Assembly (NCBI GenBank): GCA_004026145.2
Contig: CP034979.1
Span: forward strand, 6,692,370 to 6,756,369
Direction of reading: 5' to 3'
DNA from: Takifugu bimaculatus
Taxonomy: Eukaryota > Chordata > Actinopteri > Tetraodontiformes > Tetraodontidae
DNA: 64,000 bases
Shown: positions 41,820 through 52,032 of the stretch, in pieces
Layout: each line of letters opens with the position of its first letter
Numbering within the stretch: the first letter of the stretch is position 1
The notes under the pieces: generated by a model
Databases searched by the model: none
What the model was told of the DNA's origin: nothing
What the model saw: the letters and a program-made list of their open reading frames with translations, nothing else
Program-made: the position numbers and the translations under genes

Positions 41820-42374
41820 CATGAGATCAGCTGATCTGTTCCTGAGGAGTTCGGGACAAATACAAATACCTCAGTTTGGTCTGAGTGAAGGAGAAAGTTT
41901 GAGACCATCCTGAAGTTTGACTGTTCTGGCTCCTCTAGGTTCATAGATAAACAGAGCTGAGTGTCATCAGCATAGCAGTGAACTTGTTCTCCTGCTACTC
42001 AACAATGTTTCTGTTCAGGTTTGGGTTTTTACAGGACCCGAACTCAGGCAAAACGCAGCGGTAAAAAGTCTTTATTAAACAAATCTAACTGATAGGAAAG
42101 CGTGGAGCCAACACAGGAGTCAGGTTCTGCATGTTCTCCAGTCCAGCAGGGCGGCATGGATACCTCAAACAAGCACGGGAAAACACTAAAACTCTCTGAC
42201 GCTGGTAGACAGGCACTCCGTCCCTAAATAGGTGGCCTTATGTAAATTGTCGACAGGTGCACCTGCCTGCAGTGGCAACTGCAGCAAATCAGCTCCTCCA
42301 CATCCCCTGCAGGAAAAACCAAACACACAACCCGGAACCCTGGACCCCAACAGTTTCCTCGGGTAGGAAGGTAC
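41820..42374 (-). mobile_element. L2 reverse-transcriptase fragment, interrupted by a solo LTR
   Basis: Around 41960-41980 the complement reads the L2 motif encoding CYADDTQLC. The fragment is old and is split by the solo LTR at 42012-42352. Similar minus-strand L2 sequence resumes at 58711-58850 and 61051-61265, beyond the Sushi-like element. One L2 copy may therefore have been split by these insertions. Confidence 0.6.
42012..42352 (-). mobile_element. Solo LTR with 5-bp target duplication
   Basis: It is bounded by GTTTC on both sides (42007-42011 and 42353-42357). On the minus strand it starts TGTTGGGGTCCAGGGTTCC, has CTATTTAGGGACGG as a TATA-like region and AATAAAGAC as a poly(A) signal, and ends in CTGAACA. 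No internal sequence remains, the usual product of LTR-LTR recombination. It is related to the element at 17641-18115. Confidence 0.85.
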
Positions 42375-43104
42375 TGTTGTGATCCTGGTTTTGGTCTGTG
42401 TTTGGGTTGTAGCATTCTGTTTTTTCCACTAGGGGGTGTGGTTGACCCATCGCTTGTTCTTGCTGCCTCCTCACCTGCATCTAATCGGTGTGATTAGCAG
42501 ACCTCTTAAGCAGCCAACACCAGCTGTCCCATGTCACATCGTTTTGTCTTTGCCAGTGGTAACCTAAGCATTCCAGACTCTTAGTTCTCATGATTCAGTC
42601 TTTGACAAACTGATCTTTTATCTCTTTTCTTCAGGTCACCATGTTTTTCCCTTCCCAACAAGCACCGCACTGTGTTTCATCTTCGCACTTCATTTACCAT
42701 TGTATTCATGAGGGGCCCGTGCACATTTGTTCACTATTGTAAATATCGTGTAAATAAACCATTTGTTTACTGTAAGATGCCTCACTAGTCTGCATTCTTG
42801 GGTCCTGCCTTGAATTTTGGTGGCAGGAATGATTGGACCGAAATGGACCCAGCAGACAGTGAGGCACTTCATCAGCCATTGACCTCCCAGGGCACTTTGA
42901 TCTGCCAACACAAAAGGTACTCGCGCAGGTTTTTAGTTTGCTCTAGCAGCTCTCTACCAATGTCCTGGTCCTCCTTGGTCAGGCCCTGTCAGCCTCTGCT
43001 GCCCAACCAGCCACTGTGCCGGCTTCCACCTTGGCCCCACATTCTCTGGCATCTCCATTTTTTTCACTGCACCACATGAACCACATACCCAATTCCTTTG
43101 CTAC

Positions 43105-43620
43105 TTGGGTGAGGCAGGTCATTGCGGTAGCTTTCTGTTACAGTGCTCGTTGGTGTTTGACCTTCAACTGTTGACATATTCTTCGGACAAGGTGAAGATT
43201 GCGATGGTTGTCAATCTTTTGTCTTATCGAGCTGCACAGTGGGCCACAATTGTTATCAAGAACCATTCTCCTGTGACAGTTAATTATGAGGCCTTCATGG
43301 CAGAGCTGCAACAGGTTTTTGATCACCCAGATTAGGGTAGTGAGGCTTTGCCCAGGCTTTTTGGCTTCCGTGAGGGTTTGTCGTTGGTTACAGTTATTCT
43401 ATTCAATTCTTTACTTACGTGGCGGAGAGCAGTTGGAATGATTCAGAGTTTCAAGGGGTGTTCCTCACAGTTCTCAACAGGGAACTAAAGGATAAGCTAG
43501 ATGTGAGAGCTGAAACTCCAGATCTCGATTCCCTGATTTCCCTTGCCATCCGTCTTAACAATCATTTGAGGGAGAAGCAAAGGCAGAGACGGGGATGCAC
43601 CGATTACCTCACAGGTACCC
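43105..43620 (+). pseudogene. Sushi-like Gag remnant
   Basis: Pieces in different frames: DKVKIAMVVNLLSYRAAQWA, FMAELQQVFDHPD, then WNDSEFQGVFLTVLNRELKD and LDSLISLAIRLNNHLREKQR. This order is typical of the capsid region of Sushi-type Gypsy Gag, the lineage related to PEG10 and RTL genes. Stops and frameshifts separate the pieces. No zinc knuckle was found. Confidence 0.65.
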
Positions 43621-43629
43621 TTTCCCTCT

Positions 43630-44148
43630 CCTGTATGCCGTCTTCACTCCTCTTCATAAGGCCTATTTATTTCCCAAGCTGGACCTACGAAATGCCTACC
43701 ACCGCATCCAGATTTGGCAGGGAGATGAGTGAGAGACAACGTTCAACATGCCCTTGGGGCACTTTGAATATTTAGTCATGCTGTTTGGATTAACCAATGC
43801 TCCTGCTGTGGTTCAGGCCGTGGTCTGTGCTGTATGATATGCTCAGCTGATTCTTGTTTGGCTGCATCAATGACATTATTATCTTTTCCAAGACCCAAGA
43901 AGAGCACATCCAGCATGTTTAGTTGGCCTTACAACGCCTTCTGGAAAATAAGATGTATGTGAAGGTTGAGAAGTGTGAGTTCCATGTCACCCCTGCTACC
44001 TTCCTGGGGTTCATTATCCAACAGGAGCATCTCTCGCCAGACCCAATGAAGGTAGGCACTGCGGAGTGGCCCTCTCCCTCTTACCAAAAACAGCTCCAGC
44101 GCTTCCTGGGCTTTGCCAACTTAAATCCCTATTCACCTGTTATCCTAT
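43630..44148 (+). pseudogene. Sushi-like reverse transcriptase remnant, cut by the younger Gypsy
   Basis: Readable motifs across frames: [40 protein letters not shown], a degraded active site NDIIIFSKTQEEHIQH (the usual YxDD is changed), and [31 protein letters not shown]. In-frame stops are frequent. The sequence is interrupted at the CTAT target site at 44145-44148 and resumes at 55036. Confidence 0.75.
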
Positions 44149-45236
44149 TGTAGCGCCTCTCTAGTGTATTTTACTATTTGAGAGGTGGCTAACCTGAGCT
44201 CTTTCTAAAATATGAAATAATGAATAAGGTTTCTGCAATGAACTTAAACCAAGGAATTCAAAGACCAACACAGTTTTAGTGGAAAATAAAAAATAAAAAA
44301 GATTTACTCAACCATAGATTCAAGAAAATTAACATTTGTAAACAGGCTTCGTTCACATATGCAAAATATGCACAATACACAGTTACTGTGGGGCCCCCAA
44401 TAAAATAAAATAGCCGGCAATACTTAAGTTACCGTAGCAGGCCTGGTTGCAGCTCGGGTACGTGGTAGGCTCCAACGTGTAGCTGGGCCTCAGGTGTTAC
44501 CTCAGGTGAGAAAAATGACTGCTGAAACAGGGGAAGGGATGCTCCAAAGGAAGGCAGGAAACTCCGGACTCAGCTCCACACCAGGTCACTCCACCGCGGA
44601 TGACGATCCACCTCTGCTCGGCTCCACCAGGTTGCTAGCCGCTAGCTCGTTAGCCAAGTTCAGAGTTAGCAGCCACTTAGTCAGCAGCTACGTGCACTCT
44701 CCTCTTCGTCCGTTTGTCGTATCGAGTTCTCCACTCAACACTTACTTGAAAGTCATCACTCAGTCTTCAAAAAGAGTTCTGGTCGAACACTAGAATGACT
44801 ATAATGACGAACTTCTGTTACACTTGATCAACTTTTCCGTTTTTTCCACGCTCTCTCCTCTCCTCCCACTCTTCTCTTTTTTTTTCCTTTTCCCCCGTTC
44901 CGCTCACCTCCCTCACACCTGCGCATCAGCTTTTCAAAATAAAATACATTTTGTTCCACTTGTCTATTTCTTCTGTTTCCCCGGGACATTATAACATATA
45001 CATTCACGGACAACGCATCAAACATGTAATATGCATCTTGGAAAACACATATACTACACAGAACTCACCCCCTACCGCTAAATCACTCCATCATACTTTT
45101 AATCTGAAGTGGCCTTTTAATTACTAACTTATTTATCATGAACTGTTTCTTTTTAGCTCTAACTGCTATTTATTTCTTTATTTATTTTAACTGATGTCTT
45201 TTCTTTTTAACACGCCTGGTTTTACCCAGGGCTACA
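44149..45236 (-). repeat. 3' LTR of the young Gypsy
   Basis: 1,088 bp, ends TG/CA. Differs from its partner at 44597 and 44601 (CGCGGATG versus CGTGGACG), near 44833 (AACTTTT versus AACGTTT) and near 44984 (CCGGGAC versus CCGGAAC). Confidence 0.93.
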
Positions 45237-45250
45237 CTCTCCCCCTTTTT
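45237..45250 (-). promoter_or_regulatory. Polypurine tract of the young Gypsy
   Basis: On the minus strand, AAAAAGGGGGAGAG directly precedes the 3' LTR. This is the position and composition of the plus-strand primer of reverse transcription. Confidence 0.85.
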
Positions 45251-45322
45251 AAATGTGAGTGTCCTCATCAGACACTAATAAACGTAACTAAGGAGTCTTA
45301 AGAGTGTAACAACTCCGTCTGA

Positions 45323-47450
45323 CTAGTGTTTTCCTATTTTAATGACTATACCTCTGTGCACAATAGTGAATGCCTGATCTCTTGATTTACCAGGCTCGTC
45401 ATAGGTAAGTCTAATAGTTGGCTTAGCCGTTCTCTTTGGTCTAAGTCTAGGCTCAGGTCTGATTACCACTCTTCTGTTCTGGTCCTCTTCTTGGTCAGAC
45501 TCCGATCCAGTTTCGCTTGTCTCTTCCAATGTTATTCCTCGTTCACCCTCTTCATTCCTCTCACACTCAGGTTCGAGTTCAGGTTCCTGGTCATCCTCTT
45601 CAAGGTCAGAAATGTTCTCATTGACAGGTTCAGGTTCAATGTCCTTCTCCTTTTCTGGGTCATCGTCTAGTTCTGTTTCAGGATCAGGTTCCGTGTCCAC
45701 TACTGAGTTTGGGGTTATTGTCACTCTCGGGACAAAGTCCTTCCGATTGGCAGAATGGGTGATATAATACTCCATGTCAGAGGACGAATCAGAAAACTCC
45801 TGATACTCCTGAGTTGCAGGTCTTGCTTCTCTTTGACTTTCCCTACGAGTGACTGCTCTGGTTTTAGGCCTAGCAGGGGGATCTTCAACCTGATCAGTGG
45901 ATGGTACTCTCACATGTTGACCAATTGGAAGAAGGTGATCCCTGTGGATGGTCTTTGAGCCTGGTGTTCCATCCTCCCTCTTGACCTTGAACACAGGTAG
46001 GTTTGGCATTTTTCCGACGACAACATAGGGGGCAGGGTTCCACTTACTCTCCAGCTTGTGCTTACCTCTGAGGCCCAAGTTCCGGAGCAGAACTCTATCA
46101 CCAATGTCAAGTGTCCGAAATGTAACTCTGCGGTCATACAACCTCCGGTTTCTCTGATGTCTCTTGTCTGCGGCCTCGGAAGCTAACTTGTAGGCCTGCT
46201 TCAAGTCTTCCTTCAATTTTGCGACATAGCGGGTGTGGCATGCAATCTCAGTGCCATCTGGGGACGTCCCAAAGCATACATCCACAGGAAGCCTCGCTTC
46301 TCGTCTGAACATCAGGTGGTATGGTGAGTACCCTGTGGCATCACATTTTGTGCTATTATACGCATGGACCAAATACGGCACATGTTGACTCCATGAACGT
46401 TTCTTCTCTCTGCCCAGCGTACCCAGCATAGAGAGTAGCGTTCGATTGAAACGCTCCGGCTGAGGGTCTCCCTGAGGATGGTATGGGGTGGTCCGCGACT
46501 TCCGTATCCCCATCAATGTCAATAATTCTCGGATCAATCTGCTCTCAAAATCCCTACCTTGATCCGAATGGATCCTTGAGGGCAGACCATAGTGCACAAA
46601 GTATTTTTCCATTAGGACCTTGGCCACCACTGGAGCCTTCTGGCTTCTTGTTGGAAAGGCCTGCGCGTACCTTGTAAAATGGTCCGTGACGACCAACACA
46701 TTGCTTATCCCTTTCGAGTCAGGCTCCATGGAAAGAAAGTCCATGCACACTAGATCCATAGGCCCATGGCTAATGATCTGGTACAATGGAGCAGCTCTTT
46801 GTACTGGCGTCTTGTGAGTGACACACTCTCCGCAATTCCTAATATACTCCTCCACATCTAAAAACATTCTCGGCCAAAAGAATCTACTACGGAGCAGGTC
46901 AACTGTTCTCTCCTGCCCAAGATGCCCGAGGTCGTCATGCATGGCCTTCATGACCATCTCCCGGAACTCTTTTGGCAGAACCATCTGACCGACTGTCTCT
47001 CCGGAGGATCTTTTACTGTAACGGTACAGCAGTCCATCTTTCATGGAAAGCTTTCCAGCCTCTCGCTTCAACCTTGTCACCTCTGGGCTTAGGTTTGCTT
47101 CACTTGGCCAGCATCCGGTTTTAAGAGCCTTGATGGCTGTTCCAATGACCTCATCTTTCTCTTGAGCACTCCTGAGGCTCGCCTTACTCAGGAGTTCAAG
47201 TGACTTTAACTCCATGTGTGTTGGACAAGCATAAACATCAGGAACGCAGTGGGAAGATGCGCCAAGTTGGGCAACATAAACAGGTGTATGGCGGTCAGTC
47301 TCTGGGACGCAGACTTTCTGACAGATTGTCTTAACCCCAGACGGAGGTATAGTCACCCAACCATCACCATCCGCACCTAGCATGTTTCGTGACAACAGGT
47401 CAGCATCAATGTTATGGCGGCCAGGGCGATATTGAACGTCAAACTCATGT
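45323..47450 (-). CDS. Gypsy integrase region with C-terminal acidic tail
   Basis: Open from about 47450 (SLTFNIALAAI-type frame entry is altered by the frameshift; the first Met is at 47395) to the stop at 45323. It contains an HHCC zinc-binding region (HDDLGHLGQE then CGECVTHKTP). The DDE catalytic core has D in VCMDFLSME, D in IHSDQGRDFESR, and E in QPERFNRTLLSML. A GPY/F-like segment (KWNPAPYVVVGKMPNLPVFK) and a hinge HRDHLLPIG follow. The last 150 residues are strongly acidic (PDPETELDDDPEKEKD), then basic near RPKRTAKPTIRL. The role is insertion of the cDNA. All catalytic residues are present. It is out of frame with the upstream RT-RNase H by one position. Confidence 0.88.
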
Positions 47451-49444
47451 CGATAGAGCAGCTAGCCAGCCATGGCCGACTGCATTGAGCTTGGCTGTGC
47501 TCAAAACGTACGTTAACGGATTGTTATCAGTACGCACAGTAAATCTTGCCCCGTAAAGGTAGTCATGGAATTTGTCAACCACTGCCCACTTCAACGACAA
47601 AAATTCCAACTGATGAATGGGATAATTTGTCTCTGCAGAACTCAGTTTACGACTCGCAAACGCAACTGGTCTCAGACCTTCAGGGGACTCTTGGTTTAAT
47701 ACAGCACCAAGACCCTTCAAGCTCGCGTCCACATGGAGGCTGTATGGCTTTTGTGGATCAGCGAATGCCAGGACAGGGGCGTGGGTCAAACAGTGGATGA
47801 TCTGGTGGAATGCATCTGTGCAAGATTTGTCCCACCTATCTCCAAAGGGCTCTGATTCTTTCAAGTAGACCTTGTCTACATCAGGGGCACGTTTGATTCT
47901 TTTTTGAGATGGAGCATAGCCCTTGGTGAGTTCAGTCAGCGGCCTAACAATGGCAGAATAGTTCTGTATAAATCTGCGGTAGTAACCGCAAAAGCCAAGG
48001 AAAGACTGTAGCGTCTTCAGGTTTGTTGGCTTAGGCCAGGAGGTAACGGCCTCAATCTTGTCTGGATCGGGAGCAACACCTTCGGCAGACACAATATGCC
48101 CTAGGTACTTAACCCTTGGCAAGCAGATCTGACACTTATCCACCGAAAGCTTCAACCCAACTTCTCCAAGGCGATCCAAGACCTTGAGCAGTCTCTCTTC
48201 ATGTTCCTCGAGTGTCCTTCCAAACACAATCAGGTCGTCAAGGTACACCAATACTTGCAAGAGGTTCATGTCCCCTACCGCTTTCTCCATCAACCTCTGA
48301 AAGGTTGCTGGAGCTCCTGTAATGCCCTGCGGCATGCGGTCAAACTGGTAAAACCCTAACGGGCAAATAAACGCTGTTTTTTCTTTGTCCTCTCCGGACA
48401 TAGCTATCTGGTAATAGCCTGAACGCAAATCCAAAACAGAGAACCACTGACTCCCTGTGAGGGCATTCAGTGCATCCTCAATGCAAGGTGTTGTATATTG
48501 GTCAGGTACGGTTCGATTATTCAACAGCCGGTAATCTATGCACATCCTAATAGCGCCAGTTTTTTTTCGGACTACAACTATTGGGGAGGCATAGGGGCTT
48601 CGTGACTCGGTTATGATCCCTGCTTGAAGCAACTCTTGTAAATGCTTTCGAACATCTTCGATGTCTGCAGGGGCCAGTCGGCGGGATCGTTGACGGAAAG
48701 GCCGCGAGTCAGTGAGCCGGATTTTGTGCTCCACACCTTTGGCCAAACCCATGTCCCACTCATGCATGGAGAACACATGAGACTTTTGAGCCAGTTTCTT
48801 TCGTAGTCTGTCTCTCCACTGTTCGGAAATGGGAGAATCTCCGAAGTTAACAACACTCTCATCAAATTCTGAGTGGGCATCCTCTTTGGGGGGAATGGTA
48901 GTGACAGAGTCAACGTAATACATACCACCAATCACTGCCCCCTCAGGTATGGATGTTTCTCTGGAAGACTCATTCTTGACTAGTACTCTCAAACTGTTGA
49001 CATCCAATGCCCCGCTGGGCATAACCATGGAAAGGAGAAAAACATCAGCAGATAAGGCAGCTGTTGGGGCTGAACCTACCATCAGTATTTCTTGTTCAAC
49101 AGGTTTGTTCAACTCCACTTTACAAACCACCTGAGTGTCACCATCAGGGGATAAGATCAAAGGGCCTGGACCCATCCACCTGACCCGGCCAGCCTCATCA
49201 TCACTTGCAGGAACAGCCGTCCCCTTGAGGACAGGCCGACCCTCTTGGACACTAACTCGAAATCCAAGTGTTTTTGTGACATCAATGCCTTCCACAATGC
49301 ATTGGTTCACCAAGCGTCTGACATGGCTAGCATTGGTGCCCACCACCACAGATGCCTTGTCTGATGTCCTTGGGCTAGGGCAAATGAGTGCAAGGACAGT
49401 GACAGTCTGGCTTGTCCCCAGCAGCCCCGCTTGGTACTCTAAAT
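47445..49444 (-). CDS. Gypsy protease end, reverse transcriptase and RNase H
   Basis: Begins at the hAT insertion (49444) within the protease-RT linker and runs open to TGA at 47445. RT motifs: MCIDYRLLNNRTVPDQYTTP, VLDLRSGYYQIAM, GFYQFDRMPQGITGAPATFQ and the catalytic VLVYLDDLIVFG. The thumb/connection follows with VKYLGHIVSAEGVAPDPDKI and LQSFLGFCGYYRRFI. RNase H: YSLHVDASLKGLGAVLNQ, PVAFASRKLS, EFLSLKWAV and RTDNNPLTYVL. The frame is lost just after WLAALST; the next residues of the typical family sequence lie one frame over, consistent with a 2-base loss near 47446-47450. The enzyme domains themselves look intact. Confidence 0.9.
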
Positions 49445-52032
49445 CAGGGGTAGGCAACCTGCGGCTCTGGAGCCGCATGCGGCTCTTCAGCCTCCTTATA
49501 GTGGCTCCCGATGGCCATGACAAAAAAACATGGAATGTTTTTTTTTCTTTTTTTCTTTTATTATGGTCATTATGTGTTCATTTTGTTGCACAATTCCCCT
49601 AGGGTTTTAGTTGATACCATCTAAATAAAGTTTTTTAATTATTTTTTTTTATAATTTGTCACTTTAAATATATGTCACATCAACGTCAGCAGCCGTCGCC
49701 TTCACTTGCTGGTGGTACCACGGCAGGAACCCCTACCACTGTAAGCATGAAAAGAGCCCAAAAAAGAAAAAATTCGGAAGAAAATAGAGAGTTTAATGCA
49801 GCGTGGACATCTGCTTTTGCATTCACCGCCAATGACGCTGGCTTACCTGCGTGCTTGATATGTGGCGAGAAACTATCAAACAACAAAAAAAGTAACGTTG
49901 AAAGACATTTTCAAAGCAAGCATTTAGCATTTGCTGAAAAATACCCAACCGAAGATGAGCGCCAGAGAGCAATTTCGGAATTGCAACGACAAGAGAGAAA
50001 ACTATCTTTCAAAAAATGGATCAGCTCTCCACAGTCAACTACAGCTGCTAGTTTTTTGGCAGCTCAGGAGATCGTGAAGAGGGGTAAGCCGTTCACAGAC
50101 GGAGAATACATAAAAGAAACGTTTATTCAAATATCAGAGCATCTATTCTCCGATTTTAAAAACAAAAATGAAATTGTTCAGAAAATTAAAGACATGCCTC
50201 TCTCTGCAAAGACTGTTAAGGACAGGACCATTAAAATGGCAGCAAATATCAGTAGTAAGCAAATTGATTATATTAATTCAGCTCAAGCATTTTCAATTGC
50301 CTGTGATGAGTCAAGTGATGTAAACGATATTGAGCAGATAGCACTGTTATGCAGGTACGCCAATGCTAATGGGCCGCAGGAAGAACTGATTGAACTCATA
50401 CCGCTTAAGGGCCAAACTCGGGGGCAGGACATTTGTGATGCTGTTGTGAGTTGTCTAAAAGATAAAGGGATAAACACCACTCACCTAGTGTCGGTATCTA
50501 CTGACGGGGCGCCAAGTATGAGAGGAGCACAGAAGGGCTTTGTGAATTTACTTCAAAAGTCACTGGGCCGAGATCTGATGACGTTTCACTGCATTATCCA
50601 CCAAGAAGCACTTTGCGCACAAACATTTCCCCCTGAATGTGTGGAAGTAATTAACCTTGTTATTAAGATAGTGAACAAAATAATTGCGAATGGGTTAAGC
50701 CACCGACAGTTTTGTTCGTTGTTAGAAGAAGTCGAAAACACGTATTCAGATCTCCTGCTGCACAACAGAGTCCGGTGGCTGTCCAGGGGGGAGGTGCTGA
50801 AACGCTTCGCTGCCTGTCTGGAGCACGTAAAAACCTTCTTGGGAAATAAAGGCCTTGGGTATCCTGAACTGGAAGACCCATCTTGGCTGGAAAAGTTTTA
50901 CTTCATGGTGGACATGACAAGTTACTTGAACATGCTGAATAAAAATCTCCAAGGACAGGGAAGCACGGCACTGCACATGCTGGAGGAGATTTTGGCATTT
51001 GAGCGCAAGATGACAGTGTTCGCCAGAGATGTACAAAATGGCACGCTCTCTCACTTCCCCTCCCTAAGAGAGTTCAAAGAAGCAAACAATCACATAAATT
51101 GTGATTATTTCCACCGTGCCATTACTGCAATGCAAGCTGCATTTGAAAAAAGGTTCAGTGAGTTCAGAAAGGAGAAACAGACTCTCTCTTTCCCTGTCGC
51201 ACCACTGAACAGCGACCCATCCCTGCTGAACACATCCGCATTCACAGGAGTAAGTAAGCCTGATCTAGAAATTGAACTGGCCGATATTGCGGATAAAGTT
51301 TTGTGGGTTAACAAGTTTAAATCCCTGTCAGCGGCTCTTGAAGAAGTCGTCCGTCAGAGGGCTACTCTCGCTAAAGAGCACAAATGGAGTGATATGGAAA
51401 AACTACCCCAACCCGACAAACTTATTTTTGCAACATGGAATGCCATTCCCGACACCTATATCAACATGAAAAGGTGTGCATTTGGAGTCCTATCCATCTT
51501 TGGCTCAACTTACTTATGCGAGCAAGTTTTCTCAAGCATGAACATTATAAAGTCCAAATACCGCTCCCGCTTCACCAGCGAGACTCTACAGTCCTGCGTG
51601 AAGATGAAAGTCACATCTTACAGCACCGACATAGGGAAGATCTGCAGGGAAATGCAGACACAGAAATCTCACTAAACAGGTAAGAGGAACATAATTTAAT
51701 AAGCTATTTTTTCAAAAAAAATTCTCATACTCAGAACTGATGTAGTTTTTTTTGTATTTTAAGGTGCGTCCATTGATCACTGGCTGGCTGCCAACAAACC
51801 CGAAGAGGACGGGAGAACGCATGGGTTACTACTATTAAACATATGTATATATACATATATATATTAAAGTGGGCTTGTTTGTTGTATTCACTGGTTTCAA
51901 CTGTTAAAATTTAAATAAAGATTAAAACTTAGAAGTTTATAAACTCTGTAATTTTTTGCGGCTCCAGACACATTTTTTTGGGAGGGGGGTGGGCAAAGTG
52001 GCTCTTTTGATAAAAAAGGTTGCCGACCCCTG
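49445..52032 (+). mobile_element. Full-length hAT transposon, 2,588 bp, nested in the Gypsy
   Basis: The left end is CAGGGGTAGGCAACCT and the inverted right end CAGGGGTCGGCAACCT, a 16-bp terminal inverted repeat with one mismatch. A perfect 8-bp target duplication CTCTAAAT lies at 49437-49444 and 52033-52040. Subterminal GCGGCTC/GAGCCGC motifs recur on both sides. It carries one uninterrupted transposase on the + strand and an AATAAA near 51914. The target duplications here and at 20839 both fit NNNTANNN, the pattern reported for the Buster branch of hATs. Confidence 0.95.
49672..51675 (+). CDS. hAT (Charlie/Buster group) transposase, uninterrupted, 667 aa
   Basis: A single exon opens with MSHQRQQPSPSLAGG and ends LQTQKSH-like at TAA 51673-51675. 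A BED-type zinc finger is visible (C61, C64, H79, H84). The RNase H-like catalytic core has D212 in IACDESSDVND and D278 in VSTDGAPSMRG. They are followed by the FHCIIHQEALCAQ motif (H306, C307, H310) and RVRWLSRGEVLKRF, all usual in the Charlie-type branch related to domesticated SCAND3/GTF2IRD2-like proteins. The C-terminal dimerisation domain (hATC) reads FGSTYLCEQVFSSMN then IKSKYRSRFTSETL. There are no stops or frameshifts. It cuts and reinserts elements with matching ends. Length agrees with the family. The promoter is unknown; it may use one inside the 227-bp 5' leader. Confidence 0.93.
   Translation: MSHQRQQPSPSLAGGTTAGTPTTVSMKRAQKRKNSEENREFNAAWTSAFAFTANDAGLPACLICGEKLSNNKKSNVERHFQSKHLAFAEKYPTEDERQRAISELQRQERKLSFKKWISSPQSTTAASFLAAQEIVKRGKPFTDGEYIKETFIQISEHLFSDFKNKNEIVQKIKDMPLSAKTVKDRTIKMAANISSKQIDYINSAQAFSIACDESSDVNDIEQIALLCRYANANGPQEELIELIPLKGQTRGQDICDAVVSCLKDKGINTTHLVSVSTDGAPSMRGAQKGFVNLLQKSLGRDLMTFHCIIHQEALCAQTFPPECVEVINLVIKIVNKIIANGLSHRQFCSLLEEVENTYSDLLLHNRVRWLSRGEVLKRFAACLEHVKTFLGNKGLGYPELEDPSWLEKFYFMVDMTSYLNMLNKNLQGQGSTALHMLEEILAFERKMTVFARDVQNGTLSHFPSLREFKEANNHINCDYFHRAITAMQAAFEKRFSEFRKEKQTLSFPVAPLNSDPSLLNTSAFTGVSKPDLEIELADIADKVLWVNKFKSLSAALEEVVRQRATLAKEHKWSDMEKLPQPDKLIFATWNAIPDTYINMKRCAFGVLSIFGSTYLCEQVFSSMNIIKSKYRSRFTSETLQSCVKMKVTSYSTDIGKICREMQTQKSH

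Noticed and set aside
44494..44793. 99-codon frame present in both Gypsy LTRs (also 54289-54588)
   Set aside because: It runs against the element's direction, has no recognisable domain, and is shared only because the LTRs are duplicates.
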